Below are positions 25,542-39,417 of a DNA stretch of 64,000 nucleotides, one piece after another. The position numbers and the translations under genes are program-made. The notes below the pieces were generated by a model, which did no database searches, was not told the DNA's origin, and worked only from the letters and a program-made list of their open reading frames with translations. Position 1 is the stretch's first letter. Every line of letters begins with the position of its first letter. Location of the stretch: NCBI GenBank assembly GCA_026874595.1, contig CM049314.1:17912729-17976728 (forward strand). The letters are read 5' to 3'. The DNA comes from Sipunculus nudus. Taxonomy: Eukaryota > Annelida > Sipuncula > Golfingiida > Sipunculidae.

Positions 25542-26304
25542 ACGGGTCAACCCTTCATGATTCGATCATATATAATTCTGTCTGTTATAACATTTACTCA
25601 TCTGTTCAAAGGAGTATATAATTTTGAAATGGTTTACTCTTCTTTCGTTGGCCCTTCAGCGGAATACGGAGTACAGAGTAAAAGCATGTATCAAAATGTA
25701 GCCAAAATGTTTGATCTTACTTATGCAAGAGTGTTATTCTGTTCATAAATGTTCTAATAATTTCCAAACATGTTTCAGTTATTGGACAAAAGTTACATAT
25801 ACTGTACTTGAAAGTGTTGAGATTATTACAGGAAAGATGAAAAATATAACACATTATGTATGTACGGAAACATTCATAGATCGTGTGTGTTACTACCATG
25901 GTCGCAACCTGGTATAAACATGTTGCATAAAACATTATGTTTGATGCCTGTTGGAATCAATGCAGTTTTGTGTATATAAATTAGTGTGCTGTCATTTTCC
26001 CTTGTCTGGAACTTCTCATACATTTTATACAATTACACAGTATAATTACACCAGCAGGTCATATTTAAAGCTTTCGCATATTATAGCTCGCAGATACTAA
26101 GCTCAAAATCTGTGTGATGGATTATTCAGAGAGCGAAGTTATTGTAACAACAAAATTCAGTCCATAATCGTGGTCATTGTCGTGTTCAATAGGCTTGTGC
26201 ATGTGTCCAAGTAAGTTCAATGAAACATCTGAAAATATAAGCTATGGCTACTATTGTGTAATTATTAAGATATGTCACGAATCTGTATATATATACATAT
26301 ATAT

Positions 26305-26418
26305 AGCGAAAGTTAAGATAAACAGTGACGCCTTTTAGATAGACTAACTAGTTTATTAACACACTAATAAACTAGTTAGTCTATCTAAAAGGCGTCACTG
26401 TTTATCTTAACTTTCGCT
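26305..26418. repeat. Perfect hairpin, 54-bp arms, unit 1
   Basis: Arms 26305-26358 and 26365-26418 are exact reverse complements around a 6-base loop (acacac). The arm begins agcgaaagttaagataaac and carries gtgacgcctttt, which resembles aaagttaagagtgacgcc at 7300-7318. Immediately downstream is cagactaacacggctatac. It is probably a fold-back or terminal fragment of a mobile repeat. Confidence 0.9.
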
Positions 26419-26865
26419 TAAACTACAGACTAACACGGCTATACCACTTTTTTGCCACATGGTTGATTTATAAAATCATTTTGCCTTGTCAGAACACATT
26501 GTGGATGTGATCCAATAGAGGTGTTCCCAAACACGTTCTTTTAGTCGTTGATGAAGCAATAAAACGTCACTTTAAGTGTCATATACACTGCCTTGAATTT
26601 AGTAAAACCCAGATGAAATGTAATTTAAAATGAAAAATAAACACACCAGTTCTGCTTTCTGAGAGTAACCGTTGTATAAATGTTTTTAGATTTTTAGCCT
26701 GAATTTTATTTACATTAGTTGTTCAGTTGTTCAGTTATACAGTCTAGATCTCATAGAAGCGTGTGAATTATTGCGGTATTTCAGATCAGACTTCATCTAC
26801 ACTCAGCTAAATGTGTCTTCTTGCCTGTAACTTATATGAGATAACACTGAAAGGTTATGACTTAG

Positions 26866-29800
26866 GTATTATCTTATAAAAAAATTATGCTTAGTATGTG
26901 TTTATGCACCGAACAAAGAAGGGGAACGGAAACTTTTCTTTGAGGACTTAGAGAAATGGGTGATGGAAAAAAGTGATTCTATAAGGTGTATCATTATAGG
27001 AGGTGATTTTAATTGTTGTCTGCAAGATGATGATAGGAGCACGATGTCACATATGGCAGACCAAAGTAGAATACTATTGAAAATATGTTAAATACTTTAA
27101 AGCTAACTGATATATGGAGTTGTTATGGGAGGTTAAATAACCGTTTTACATGGTCAGAAAGGAATGTAAGCGGTAGACTTGACTATTTCTTTATCTATAA
27201 ATCTGAACTCTGGAACTGCTTAAATTATGGCTGTGAATACGTACTGTCAGAGCAAAAAGAACATCGGCTGTCCGATCACAAAGTTATAAAGTTATATCTG
27301 GATTTTAAAGTATGCGTTAGAGGACCGGGATATTGGAAACTAAACGTCAGCTAATAAAATCATCCAATTTATATTGGGCTGATTAAGGACTGTATTGCCT
27401 CTAGTTACACCCGTTATAAACACAATTCTGCGAGGCTAGCTTGGGAAATGATAAAAATTAACATGAAAGAAGCAAGAATTAACTACTCTAAATAGAAAAG
27501 AAAAAAAAAATAGTAGATTAGCTATGATAGATAAAAGGATTAAACAAATTTCGTAGCTTATTAGTTTAAATTCAATAGCTATGGATATAGAAAGATTAAA
27601 AGAAGAAAAGCATTAACTTGAACTAGAAGAAAATAAATATTTGATAATATAACAAAAGGTGCTCAAATACATAGTAGAGCTAATTGGATTGAACAAGGGG
27701 AAAAGAGTACGAATTACTTTTTCAGGCTGGAGAATATAAACCAGTCAGATAACACTATTTATAAAATCATAGAAAACAATAATATAATAGAAGATGATGA
27801 AGGAATACTAAACCATATAAATAATTATTACAAAAACTTATATACATCACACAATCCATGTGTGAAAGAGATACAGAAATACTTAAATAAAACAAAAGTT
27901 TTAAATGCTTTAAGTGATGCAGATAAAGATATATGTGATACAGAAATGACATTGGATGAAATTAAAATTGCTGTTACTCAAATGAAGAAAAACAAGTCCC
28001 CAGGATTAGATTGCAGCCCTATTGAATTATACGTGACCTTTTGGGATGACCTAAAAGAGTTTTTATATATTGCTTTCATAAATTCGTATAGTCACAATAA
28101 ATTATGTACTACAATGCGTACAGCTGAAATAGCAATATTATTTAAGAAAGGAGACAAATATAATTTAAATAATTATAGACATATAAGCCTCTGTAACACT
28201 GATTCTAAAATATTAGCACAAGTATTAGCAAATAGATTGCAAAAAATTTTACCAAAAATAAATGACACAGATAAGACCGGATATATTAAAGGTAGATACA
28301 TCGGAAATAATTTACGCCTAATCACGGACATATTTGAATTTGCTTAGAAATATAATAAAGAAGGGGGGTTAATTTTTCTCGATTTTACATAGGCTTTTGA
28401 TGGCTTAGAATTGAATTTTATGTTTGAAACTTTAAAAAAATTTAATTTTGGTCAGAATTTTATCAACTGGATAAAAACTTTTTACAATAACCCACTTTTG
28501 ACTACAAAAAATAACGGATGGTTATCTTCAAAAAATGCAATGAAAAGAGGTATACGGCAAGGCTGTCCAGTATCTGCATTACTTTTTATTATTTCAGTTG
28601 AAATATTGGCACAAAAAATACGAATAAATGATAATATTAACGGCTTTATTTTCGGCAGTAAAGAAATAAAACTTAGCCAATATGTAGATGATACTACTTT
28701 GACTCTGAGAAATGATAAATCAGTTTCAATTGCCTTGAAGGAAATTTATGAATTTGGAAACCTAGCTGGTTTAAAACTAAATATGGCAAAAAATACCGCT
28801 CTAGATCTCGGAAATAATAAGAGGTATAATGACCCAATAGGAGTAACATGGACAAAACAGCCATTGAAATGCTTAGGTATTTGGTTTGGATATGATGAGA
28901 ATGTATAGAAAAACTAAACTTGGAAGATACAATTGATAAAATAGGGAATAACATAAAACTTTGGAAGTTGAGGAATCTAAGTTTAATTGGAAAAATATTA
29001 ATTGTTAAGACAATATTTTTATCTAAAATAGCATTACAAGCTTCGGTACTACATATTCCGGACGGATTCGAATAAAGAATAAACAAATTAAAAGGTCAGT
29101 TTTAATAAGAGATATAAAAGAAGGCGGTCTTAAAATGATCGATATCAATAGTTGGTTACTTGCATTTAAAGCTGCATGGGTACCAAGAATACTTTATGAA
29201 GAAAATAAATGGAAACATATCTCCAAATTATTTACACAACTGTGGGCTCCATACAGACTGGGTATTTAACACAAACTGTGTATCAAAAAGCTGTTTTGCA
29301 TATTGAAACATATACCCCAATTTTATAGAGAAGTGATATTAGCTTTTAATAAATGTAAGGTTAAAAGAGAGATTACTTCACCAGAAGATATTTTAAAACA
29401 ACCATTATGGGGTAACACTGAATTTATGATCAATAATAAATGCTTATATTTTAAAGCCTAGGGTGAAGAAAATATAATTTATATTCGAGATGTTCTGAAC
29501 AATGATGGCAGTTTTATATCAGTCAGCAACCTTTTAAAGAAATTAAAAAAAAACCACAATTTTATATCGGAATATATACAGGTAAAAAATGCCGTTAAAA
29601 AGTCTCTTTCTCTATTTCCAAAAGAACAATTCATAAAGATATTGCTTTATCTCGAACACACATACATGTTTGGTAAACATAATATTAATATATATATAAG
29701 AAAAAAAATCAAAATTCTTCTACAATGATTAGTAAGAAGATATATGTCTTTTCCAAAACATCAAATTATTGAGCAGGAAAAATTTAAAAAAGAATTAATA

Positions 29801-31284
29801 AGTTAGACATAAGTCTATCAGTGTAAAATTAAAATATGCCAACGAAAAAACTATCAGAATTTAATTTCAAATTATTACATGGCATTATTCCAACAGGTAC
29901 CAAAGTGTCCAAATGAAACTCAAATATTTCCCATCTTTGTAAATTTTGTAATGTAAATGACAATGCAGAACATATGCTGTATGAATGTAAATTATTGAGG
30001 GGGATATGGAAAAATATTATGAAATACTTCATATCCAGATAAACTGGGAATCGCTCGTAATTGGTCATAAATACTCACTGGATGGTAATTCTGTAAAAAT
30101 GAACGATTTCATAATATCAGTAATTACATATGACATTTTTAAGTACAATATGCATTGAAAATATAATGAAATAAGCCTATAAGAGAGTAAAATACGACAA
30201 TATGTATCGCAAGATATTATGAAACATGTATATATGCAGAAATATTTAAAATATCCTTACTTAAATCAAATTTTCATAGATAGATTTATAAAAATTAAAG
30301 ATAGTATTTTATCTGTATGTTAAATTTGTTTGTTTATTTATTTTTCATTATATTCTTAAATGTTATTTTGCTGACAGATAAAAAGTAATAATATTTTGAA
30401 TGTATTCATTCCATCCCCTCTATCTGTCGGAGTGGATATTGCTTTGTCAACGGCAGAGTATATTGCAATAAAGGTCATTTTAAAAAATGAAGGCTGCCCT
30501 TTTCATACATCATATGAAGGATATCATATAATCAATACAAGGATTAGTAAATTAGTTATAATGGACTTTTTTGCGTAAGGTGGTTTTATCCCTCGACAAA
30601 TTTGCTTTCGTTATGATTCAAGTGGATGAATTTAGGCATCAATGGTTACACTAGATTTGTGTTAATTTCTCAATACCTTATTGCGCCCCAGAGAAAAAAA
30701 ATATTCAGCTTCTGAGGGTACACACTTTCACCAGCATAATGTTTTAGTCTCTATGTAAGTCCTGACATATAACCAAACAAATATTATCGTCAAAATTATC
30801 GTGCGCTACCAGGAGACAGATGTCGTAGTAATGTTCATGAATATACATATGCACTCTTAACAGTGACATCCTCTTTACAGCAGCACCTAAGAGTAGACAT
30901 TAATTTTTTACAGCATTCTGCTCATAACTGAATATTATAATGACAAAAAGACTAAATCAGAGACAAACAAACAGAAGGGAACTCTTTATGATAATTAAAA
31001 CCACCTCATTATTCTCAGATTCAACAGTCCACTTTACATACAACCACAGGGAATTTATGCATGCCGCATTACCTAGTTAAGACTGTTAACCGTCGTATAT
31101 GAGTTAATTAAACAGCAGTATATGTGCTCTTTATTTAGATGATCACGTCAGAAAGAGAAGGATTGTGTGTGACTGCTCTTAAGAAACAACTGTCAGATAT
31201 AGGTATGTCTAGTCCGTCTTCTTGCATGTTATGCAGTGACTCAAGTAGCTTTGTTAATTATGATTGAATGAACTGTTAGTTGTA
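26866..31284 (+). mobile_element. Degraded L1/Tx1-like LINE, unit 1
   Basis: A non-LTR retrotransposon missing its 5' part. The endonuclease tail is in two frames: CVYAPNKEGE and GGDFN near 26897-27015, then TWSER, GRLDYFF, LSDHK and RGPGYWKLN at 27085-27354. A GEKSTNYFFRLE-type linker follows near 27690. Reverse transcriptase pieces are at 27862-28347 (KNKSPGLD, KGDKYNLNNYRHISL) and 28411-28908 (RQGCPVSALLF and the catalytic YVDD). FLDFT-stop-AFD sits between them, where a stop codon replaces a conserved position. A zf-RVT-like CxxC...H....C knuckle (ICKFC..NAEHMLYEC) lies near 29930-29990. The 3' end is set by the truncated copy, which stops at the same point. Stops and frameshifts make it non-autonomous now. 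The left end is approximate. Confidence 0.88.
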
Positions 31285-31757
31285 AAAAAAGCGAGATTAT
31301 GCAGAATCATGCCTTTTCAAAAATGTTATTCCTGATATATAGAAAGTTGAGCAAAAAGTATAATACTGATTTGATGAATGTTTATTTTTAATTTTCTGTC
31401 ATCCAAAGTTTTACCTGATACTTAAATACAAAAGATTATGATTATCTTACAGTCATTAATTACAAAGCAACATACTGTCTGATAATTTTAAGACTGTATT
31501 AACGTTTACCTTATTGGCAGGGTTAAAAACAAAGCAACGTTTAAGACGTTCCTAATTTAAGGGAGAATCAAGCGGAAGGTTCACAGAAAGAGTGTTAGCC
31601 CGAGGAGCAATGACCGGATTCTGAACCCAGGTACAGTGTAGAAGAGAAGATGGTACCCTGAAGAACGCTGGTTAAAAAAATAAGATATATAAGTACAGAC
31701 CCTATATTAACTAAACGGGAAAACAACGTGGTGCCAGTTCTAAATAGTGAGCCTACA

Positions 31758-33304
31758 ATGTTTCCATTTTATCAAAAAGTAGTTTTATATTTCATGTGAT
31801 GCTCTGCGCATATGGCATTTTCGACAGTGCCACAGTAAACACGAGTGAGGGTTGGTCTGGATTTTTGTTCTCTTATGATAACATTTCAGGCGGCATTGAG
31901 ATCATGGTAAAGAGCTTTACTTATTCTTTTAACAAAATAGAGGAATGTATGAATCAGACTTCGTCAATGGTTATTAGTGCAACCAGGGAAGGATGCTTAC
32001 CAAATAACCTCCCTCACATGTGATGATATTGGAAACACGATTCATTCGAAGAGCTCTACCTCAGGAAATAGTACATTTGTGCATTTTCCACTAATGTGTT
32101 CATGGAAACATGCTCCGGTTTGCTCATGCAACGTTGGCCTTGACCTTCCAAGGGGAAATTTACATTTAAACGTACAAGTAGGGTTTCAGAACTGTAGGTT
32201 TCGTCGACCATATACATTTAACTATACACTAGAACGCAGTAGTTTACACTACAAGTGCCAACAGTTTAAGGACAGAACTTTATGTTCAAACAAAATAGAA
32301 TATGGACCTGTGGGTAACGAAAGTTATGATGATGGACATTTTCATTTTTTAAACAGAAAGGTGGTGAGATTAATAACTGTCTTAAACCTGGATTTCTGTG
32401 TTACCAATACGAGATTGTGATTTGCAGAATTAAATTTCCAAACTGCTCAAATGACGGGGAAAAGATACAATATATATGTCGAGAAACGTGCGAAGATGCT
32501 GATTCTGGTTGTAAAGACAAGATAAAAGCAGTCGCTCAGCTGCCGAATATAGCTCCCATCTGCATGATGTTCGAATCTTATGAAACTGGACGTTGTTGGT
32601 ACAAACAGCTAAACTGCGGTCCGATTCCCAAGGTTAACCACGCGAATGGAAAAAATTGGGATGAAAGGAAGGATACCGACAGCAATCAACTTTTTATGAT
32701 AAAGATTACAGACTAGTGGGAGACGGTTCGGTTCCCTGCACATATTCTGGTAAATGGTCCTCGATGCTGCCTGAATGGGTTTTCATTTCTTTTCTTCCGC
32801 TGTATGCTTTTATTTTGGCAGTGGTTGGTGGAGTGATTCTTGTTATTTCATGATTGGAAGACGAATTAAACCCTCTAAGCCCATTGGAGCATATGTAATA
32901 TCGCTACCACCAGCAAGTGATCGCTTCGCCTCCGACTAGTTGATTCCTTGTTTAGAAGAATGTTATGGATTTAAAATATATGCCACCGTGAGGGATGACC
33001 ACATAGGTATGTCTAAACGTGAGAATTGTGACAAAGTGATAAAACAATCATCGAGGGCTATATTTGTGGTTGACAATGCATTCTTGTCAGACGAAACATA
33101 CCCTAGAATATTTGAAGAGTCTGAAGAGTTCGAACGTGAAGTAAAAGGATTTCGTGTGTCATAGTTCTCGAATATAATATACGTCACAAAGATGTTGAGA
33201 ACAAATCACTGGCAGCATGCATCAAAACCAAATGTTACCTGCGTCCTTCAGCCAGATTTTGTTGGGACAGGCTGATCTTTTCATTACCCGCTGTGGACGG
33301 ATAA
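31758..33304 (+). pseudogene. Broken sushi/TM/TIR-domain receptor, unit 1
   Basis: An intron-less, multiply frameshifted receptor remnant. It opens with ATG and a hydrophobic leader (MFPFYQKVVLYFM), then a frame change. A cysteine-rich, glycosylation-site-rich ectodomain continues in pieces at 31796-32020, 32030-32340 and 32350-32700. A sushi/CCP-like stretch starts at LNCGPIPKVNHANG (near 32610) and, after another frame change, ends in YSGKWSS..PEW, with the expected final Cys replaced by Trp. One membrane helix follows near 32783-32850 (LPLYAFILAVVGGVILV). The TIR domain is recognisable: box 1 decayed to GAYVIS, then LIPCLEECYGFKIYATVRDD (box 2 RDDHIG in place of RDxxPG), IFVVDNAFLSDE, and a box 3-like FCWDRLIFSLP near 33260. 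In-frame stops (TAG 32938, TGA in the TM tail) show it is dead as a single protein. The TIR and TM calls are firm; the sushi call is moderate. Confidence 0.8.
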
Positions 33305-34059
33305 GGTTGTATTTCTCATAAGGAAAGGGAATGTGCTGAAGACACGCCCCTTTTTCGGGACTAAGTTTTCCAGTTGTCAGAAGTGGCTTGTAGTGATATA
33401 TGTAAAATAATGGCCTGTTACAGAAGTTTTCGGGCACATTTATAAGAGCAAGTTGTTGTACCCACGTTTGTAGACTATACGTACTTTTTTCACGATCAGT
33501 CTCGACACTAAGCTGTACCATAGTATCCAAGGCATGACTTCCTGGATTTAGTATCTCTGGTATATATAGTGAACTGACGGATGCTTTTATCATCTTTCGC
33601 AATAAGTCCATGCAAAGCGATGATCTACGGGAGACCTTCGGGCATGTAAATACATGTTGTTTTGTTTACCGTCATTAGTTCTCACAGGTTTATAATCATG
33701 TATGTGGTATTGTACAAAATGCAATAATAGAATGTATGTTGATGAAACAATTTCCAGCCATGTTGATTAGTGCATGTTAATGGACAGTTACTGAGCTGTG
33801 GAGTATGATATCATTTATAACCTAAAATGTGGTTATTGTGGTTAGATGTTGGCTTGTGGCTGGAAATTACTTTAGAATCAACATTTTCGATTAAAAAAAA
33901 ACAAAGATAAAATTTATGATGAAATTACCTTTCACCTCTTATAAATGTATAATTTGTATTTTAAATGTATATTGCTTGCATATTTGTGAATAACAAAATA
34001 TAAATATACAAAAAAATCTTATAATAAGCCTTGTTAACATGAGGTATAGATTATGTAAA

Positions 34060-34573
34060 CTTAGAACAGTTGCCCTCTTCGTACCCTTCCCATGTGAATG
34101 TAATAACAACTTACCGATAGAAATGCTATAATCAGTTTAAAGTCTGAGACATGAATAAACCAGTAGACTAAAATTGAGTCTTATATTGTGGCCCATCAGG
34201 ATTCTGTTTTTGTCATTTTATTTGCGAGCTTCTGATATTTTCAAAATCCTTTTTCGGACCATTTCGAATTATTGATTACCTGTTCCTGTTCCTGGTGGGG
34301 TGCGGCATATACTCTGTACCAAGAGACCAGGAGATAAGGTTGTGCTTGTATTAACCCTACAATATTTTTAACGTTATTTTTATGAGAAAAAAAAATCTGG
34401 AATAACGTATTCACACGACGTTTGCCTAACGCAGGGATTATGTCAAATTGTTTTTTATAAACAAATGTACTGTATAAGTTAATAAGAACTGTTGTATAAG
34501 GCCCATTTATTTAGAGAATAATCAGAATAGTATTGATCTTACATTGACCTGTAGATAGGGTAATTGGATATGC

Positions 34574-34627
<54 letters not shown>

Positions 34628-34720
34628 AAATAATGCCAAAGTGTTCTCTAATCAATGACCTGGTGGTCGGTGATTTAAATATGAATAATAAATAATTTCA
34701 AACATGACTCATTTTAATAT
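34060..34720 (+). repeat. Old paralogous segment like 3700-4300, unit 1
   Basis: Shares catgtgaat, cagtttaaag, a gaccatttcgaa..attattga block and tagggtaatt with 3700-4170, in the same order. It carries a long (TA)n at 34576-34629. The region 34720-37440 after it has no gene and no repeat I can name. Confidence 0.65.
34576..34629. repeat. (TA)n microsatellite, unit 1
   Basis: TA repeats interrupted by one ttta, longer than the unit 2 allele at 57922-57962. Confidence 0.95.
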
Positions 34721-37439
34721 AATTTTTTTTCTTAGAGAGCTTTAGAAAACGCAGAAAGTCATTACGAATACTTAAAATTCCAAAATAACAAACGATTTCG
34801 GGCTGCAGGCGACTCAAAATCGCTGCTACACCATGTCATTCAATGGACTTTCTTGTTTTCGAGAAATATCTAAAAATACGTTTCCTACGGTGTTTGAAGC
34901 CAAAATATTTTATATACGAAGGTATAAATTATTACCCAGGCGAGAAAGGTTCTGCCGAGCATTAAATGAACTTCAAATAGATCATCAGAAAACACTTTAA
35001 TGTCACAAAACATGTACACTCAATATTATCAGTTAGGCCTGAAAACGGCTAATGCACATACAACTGGTGATGTTTAAATGTGTGATATAAATGATGGGGA
35101 CCCCAACCGTAGCCTATAGCTAAAATTAATCGGATGAGCTTAGATTTCACTTGCTCCATACAGACGAATTATTACTGGCTTCGGCCATTGGCTACATTTG
35201 TGGTAGGCGCATCTTAAGACCTTCAACAGATCCAGGATAAAATATGATTTTCAGTGTCTATGATTTTCTTTTTCCTTCAAAATTTTCATCTGTTTGCTTC
35301 CTCTCGTATGGGTTAAAGGTTATTCACAGTTTTTTTTCTCCAAGGGCTTTTACACTGTACAGTGGTAGGTTTCGCCAAGCAGAGGTGCTGTCCCAGGCAA
35401 CTAGTTAAGAGACAACATATTAGAGTTATATAAGGGGTTTTACCATGGTCATTTTAATCTTATGACCTGGTCTGTTTGTCGTGTTGCAGTAAGATATCAT
35501 GTCTTGAACTGAAGAACTAAAATAAAACAGCATCGATTGTTGTTCTCTTTATTCACGTTTTAAAACAGCTATACGTGACAGATAAGTTTTTAAACTGTCT
35601 CTCAGTAGGATGAAAGTAAGTATACGATAATATTGTTATTAAAGAATTAAGCTTACAATAATCCTCGGTTAAGTGAAATGTCAGTTTGAATATCTGATTT
35701 TCCATTAAAATTTCATCACTGTAGCTTTGACACGCCAGGAGGGAATGTCCACTCTACAACAGAACGTCGAAGCACAGAGCTGTCCTTCCCACCTTTTTGT
35801 ATGAACGGTACACATTATTGATACACCCATACTGTTAAGCAAATTATCAAAACAGGCTTACTAGAAAAGCTTTCTCGTTACCGTATACAGTATGAAGTAA
35901 TCATAGAGCCCTAGGCACTGCCTCCTGTATATATACTGAATATACTATTCAGAATTATTTACGTTTTAGGATAGGAACACTGAATGCCGAACAAAAGCTA
36001 TTCCTGTCGTGTCATATAGATTTCCAAATTACCAATGTATAAACAAGACTTTATGCAGATAAGTGTTTCCTCATACTTAAAATATTGCTGACATTTTACG
36101 TTACATGATAAGTCATACAGTCCTCAACAACGTGGAAAAACATATATATGTAGGTTGTATTCTCTCCATATATTATTTATTAATAAAAAATGAATTCATA
36201 TAGATGGATTTTAGCATTTTATTTTCGTTATAAGTATCAGGTCAATTGAATAGTTGATCTTGGGAAAACAGAGTACCTAACTTTTGTGCCTCGTAGTTCC
36301 TAAGGCGGTTGTTGTTCATTTTTGCGGGAAAAAATAATAAAAAGTAATGCACTTTGTTTGCATATGTTAGAAGATGGTAATCACCCCATCAGCGATGTAT
36401 AATATAATCATAAATTAATGAAATTATTTTGATCTGGTGATCAATGTATCACTCGCATGGATGTTTTCCAGTATTAATTCAATACTCCGAAAAACGAGAA
36501 AACAATCCTGACTTCATAAACGGTCAGCTTCATTTTATTCTGTATTGATTGATCGGTACCGGAGTTTAATTATGTACACAAGAATACATGTTGCATTTTC
36601 AATAATCGTTGAATTTTCAATAGATAATTAGCGTAATTCCCGAAGTTGATATAAACTGTACATTATTAGTTATAACGTATATAATGTCCTTTTTATTTTT
36701 TGGGTGGTTTTCAACTGCCTCATGTACTAAGGAAAAAATATACGATTAAAGCAGTACTGGAGGCAATGAATTGTCATCACTAAATGTGCAAATAGATTTT
36801 GCATTTCTTTTCCTCATTTTTGTTTATGACATATTACTGAAGATCCTCTAGCGCTTAAGATTTATGGTCTGTTGGCTCAATGAGAATCTAGTTGAATGTA
36901 CAAGTTTTATAAATTGTTATAAGTTATGATGTTATAATAATATTTAGGATACAATATTTGGTTTAATAACTATTAATCCGATGAGCAAATATAAACTGTG
37001 AAATGCAATTTATAATTATTTCATGATACTTGATGATAATAAGACTACTTATGCCGTACTCACGTTAAACATATTCTTGCCTTCAAGTGAAAACATTCTG
37101 AAAACCATTGTCATTCTTTCTCGCTAGTTGGCATTTTTTTAAACAACTGTTGAAGACATCGAACGCTTTTAGTATACACATTTCAACAGGTGATATACTC
37201 AATGCACTTAAATGCGACAGAGCATTTTCCTGAATATCCTTTGTCTATCAACAAGTTTTGGTAGAACACCGTTTCGTCCGGACACGACTACCTTTCAGCA
37301 GGCCGATATTAAAAGTCCTGTCAAAGCCATCAGTTTTATTTATCCAGATAGGTAACGTCAGAATTATGGATCCATTCATGGAATTCCAACATAGTTAATT
37401 GTGCCCATTGATCAGTTTACACTTTTGTTGCCATCATCT

Positions 37440-38620
37440 TTCGTGGAAGAACATCCGAGCTCAATTATATAAATTATTATGTTATTTGGTATTTATTTCT
37501 CCAGTTTTAACTGTTACTAGTAGAGGCCGGGGCTGCAATTTCCCCATTCACATTCATTAATGCATTTCATGTAATGTTATCGTTAAACACACTTACATAT
37601 TCAATACATTTGTAATTTAAAGTAATATGGTATTATCCCCGCATTAGGGAATTGTGATCTAAATATGCAAAATCCGGAACCTTTGACAAACAATGAATAA
37701 AACGCGAAAGAACTACATACTGTTAAACAAACACAATATTTACTCCTGGTCCTTATGGTACAGAGCATATACCACAAGAAGGAGCATAGAGCAATTAATC
37801 GATAATTATTTGAAAGGGTCAGAAGGCTGAGAATAAAATTACAAAAATGAAATCCTGATGCACCAAGGAGGATGGAAGATGCAAAATGAATGAGGGAAAC
37901 AGGGAATCAATATCCTCATAAGGTTTCTGTACATTTCTTTAGAGTGGTAAAATATATAAAAAAAACACTTGACATTGATGGCATGAGGCTCCTTTTGATA
38001 CACGTGTTAAGAGTTATAGATTCAGTTGGGTCAAATTTGTCTGTTATGCGGTCGTTGTTGGAGACCTCGAGTTAAAATCCATCTTAACACTAAAAGGTTC
38101 AAATTTAAGGATATGAATTTCCTTAAGAAAAAGCAGTAGGTGTATATGTAGCAATATATGTTTATTCACTATAATTGTCTAGGAATTAACTGCCGGTAAA
38201 GGCTATCGAGTGGTTCTTGTAGCAAATGAGCAAGTGACACAACAGCTACCTTGAATCAACAGATAATCATATTTCTAAGTTTTCCGACAGATTCCTTGCA
38301 CAAACTGACCAAACTGACCATATGATCCACGAATTGCCATAAGAAATAATATGTATATGACTTAAGTTTCTGATAAACGCCCAGCTGTACCTGCCTGTGT
38401 TTTATTGTACCATGGCTTTAATTAGGCAGGTATGAGTAGGTTTTACATCATTCGGAATGACGACAGTGAGAAAGGAATACTGCGGGATGCTCTAGGAGAA
38501 AGTGCTCCAGATGATTTTAAATATCATTACATGCATTATGGCAGGGTAGCAGATCTAACAGAAGTGCAAAACAATACTGCTGCTACTTCAACTTTCAAAT
38601 AAAAAAAAAACCTGTGTGTG

Positions 38621-38668
<48 letters not shown>

Positions 38669-39190
38669 CAAAAGTTACCAGTCACACCAAGTAAAGCTTG
38701 TTTTAATTTTAACAAATTACGCTGACATTTGGAACTAGCTCCTCTAACCTACAGTCTTATTAGAAATATATTCTGGCCATCCTGACCTCCCTGTTTGCAC
38801 GATCAGCTAGCAGCTACTTGGCTAAGTATCGATCGAGCAACTGTTCTAAGGTCACATATTTTATTCAACATGTTTATACCGTTTGTTACCACGGCTTGAA
38901 ATCAGATGACACACATAACATTTAAAAGTTAACTTACATACCTAACAGTATGAATTAACATTTGCCACAGCATGATACATAGTTTTCTTATGTTGGTAAC
39001 TATAAGGAATGCGCTATGTTTAGGTATTTTTGTATGTGACACACGTACCAACTTTTGGTTTCCCATTCGTTTTTAATTAATCTTTCAATTGTAGCAGGAT
39101 TATCATAACTTAAAACACAAACGCATTTATCAAGTCCTATGTCCCTGCTACTATAGAAGGATTATAATGTTATTAAAGTATTTTATATTA
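37440..39190 (+). repeat. Old paralogous segment, unit 1
   Basis: 37597-39190 matches 8268-10140 in direct order (tacatttgtaattt.aagt, cctttgacaaacaa, gctatcgagtggttcttgt, the (GA)n tract, tattttattcaacatgt, gctactatagaaggattataat). 37440-37590 matches the first 60 bases of the window and 21740-21870. It contains (GA)n at 38624-38664. Non-coding. Confidence 0.75.
38624..38664. repeat. (GA)n microsatellite, unit 1
   Basis: About 20 GA repeats after a short (GT)n; 4 bp longer than in unit 2 (61959-61995). Confidence 0.95.
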
Positions 39191-39417
39191 CTTGATATAT
39201 TTAAATGCGCCGTCTTCCTTAATTGTTTGATACTCTCTCCATTTGGAAGATTTCACAATGTTTTACATTTTTATCAAAGTGTGAAAGTTTAATTTGTACT
39301 ATATTGAAGGTACATATCTCGATTAGCACCAGCTTGCATGTAATATTAGGGTAACTCTCTCTTCTTCCAGCAAGCGGAAGCGGGTATTACTGAAGCTAGA
39401 GCGTCTCTGGAAAGGTA

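Noticed and set aside
28694-29086. 130-residue minus-strand open frame (and 52053-52445)
   Set aside because: Antisense to the LINE reverse transcriptase.
33222-33611. 129-residue minus-strand open frame
   Set aside because: It overlaps the TIR C-terminal region on the other strand and has no family features; a shadow frame.
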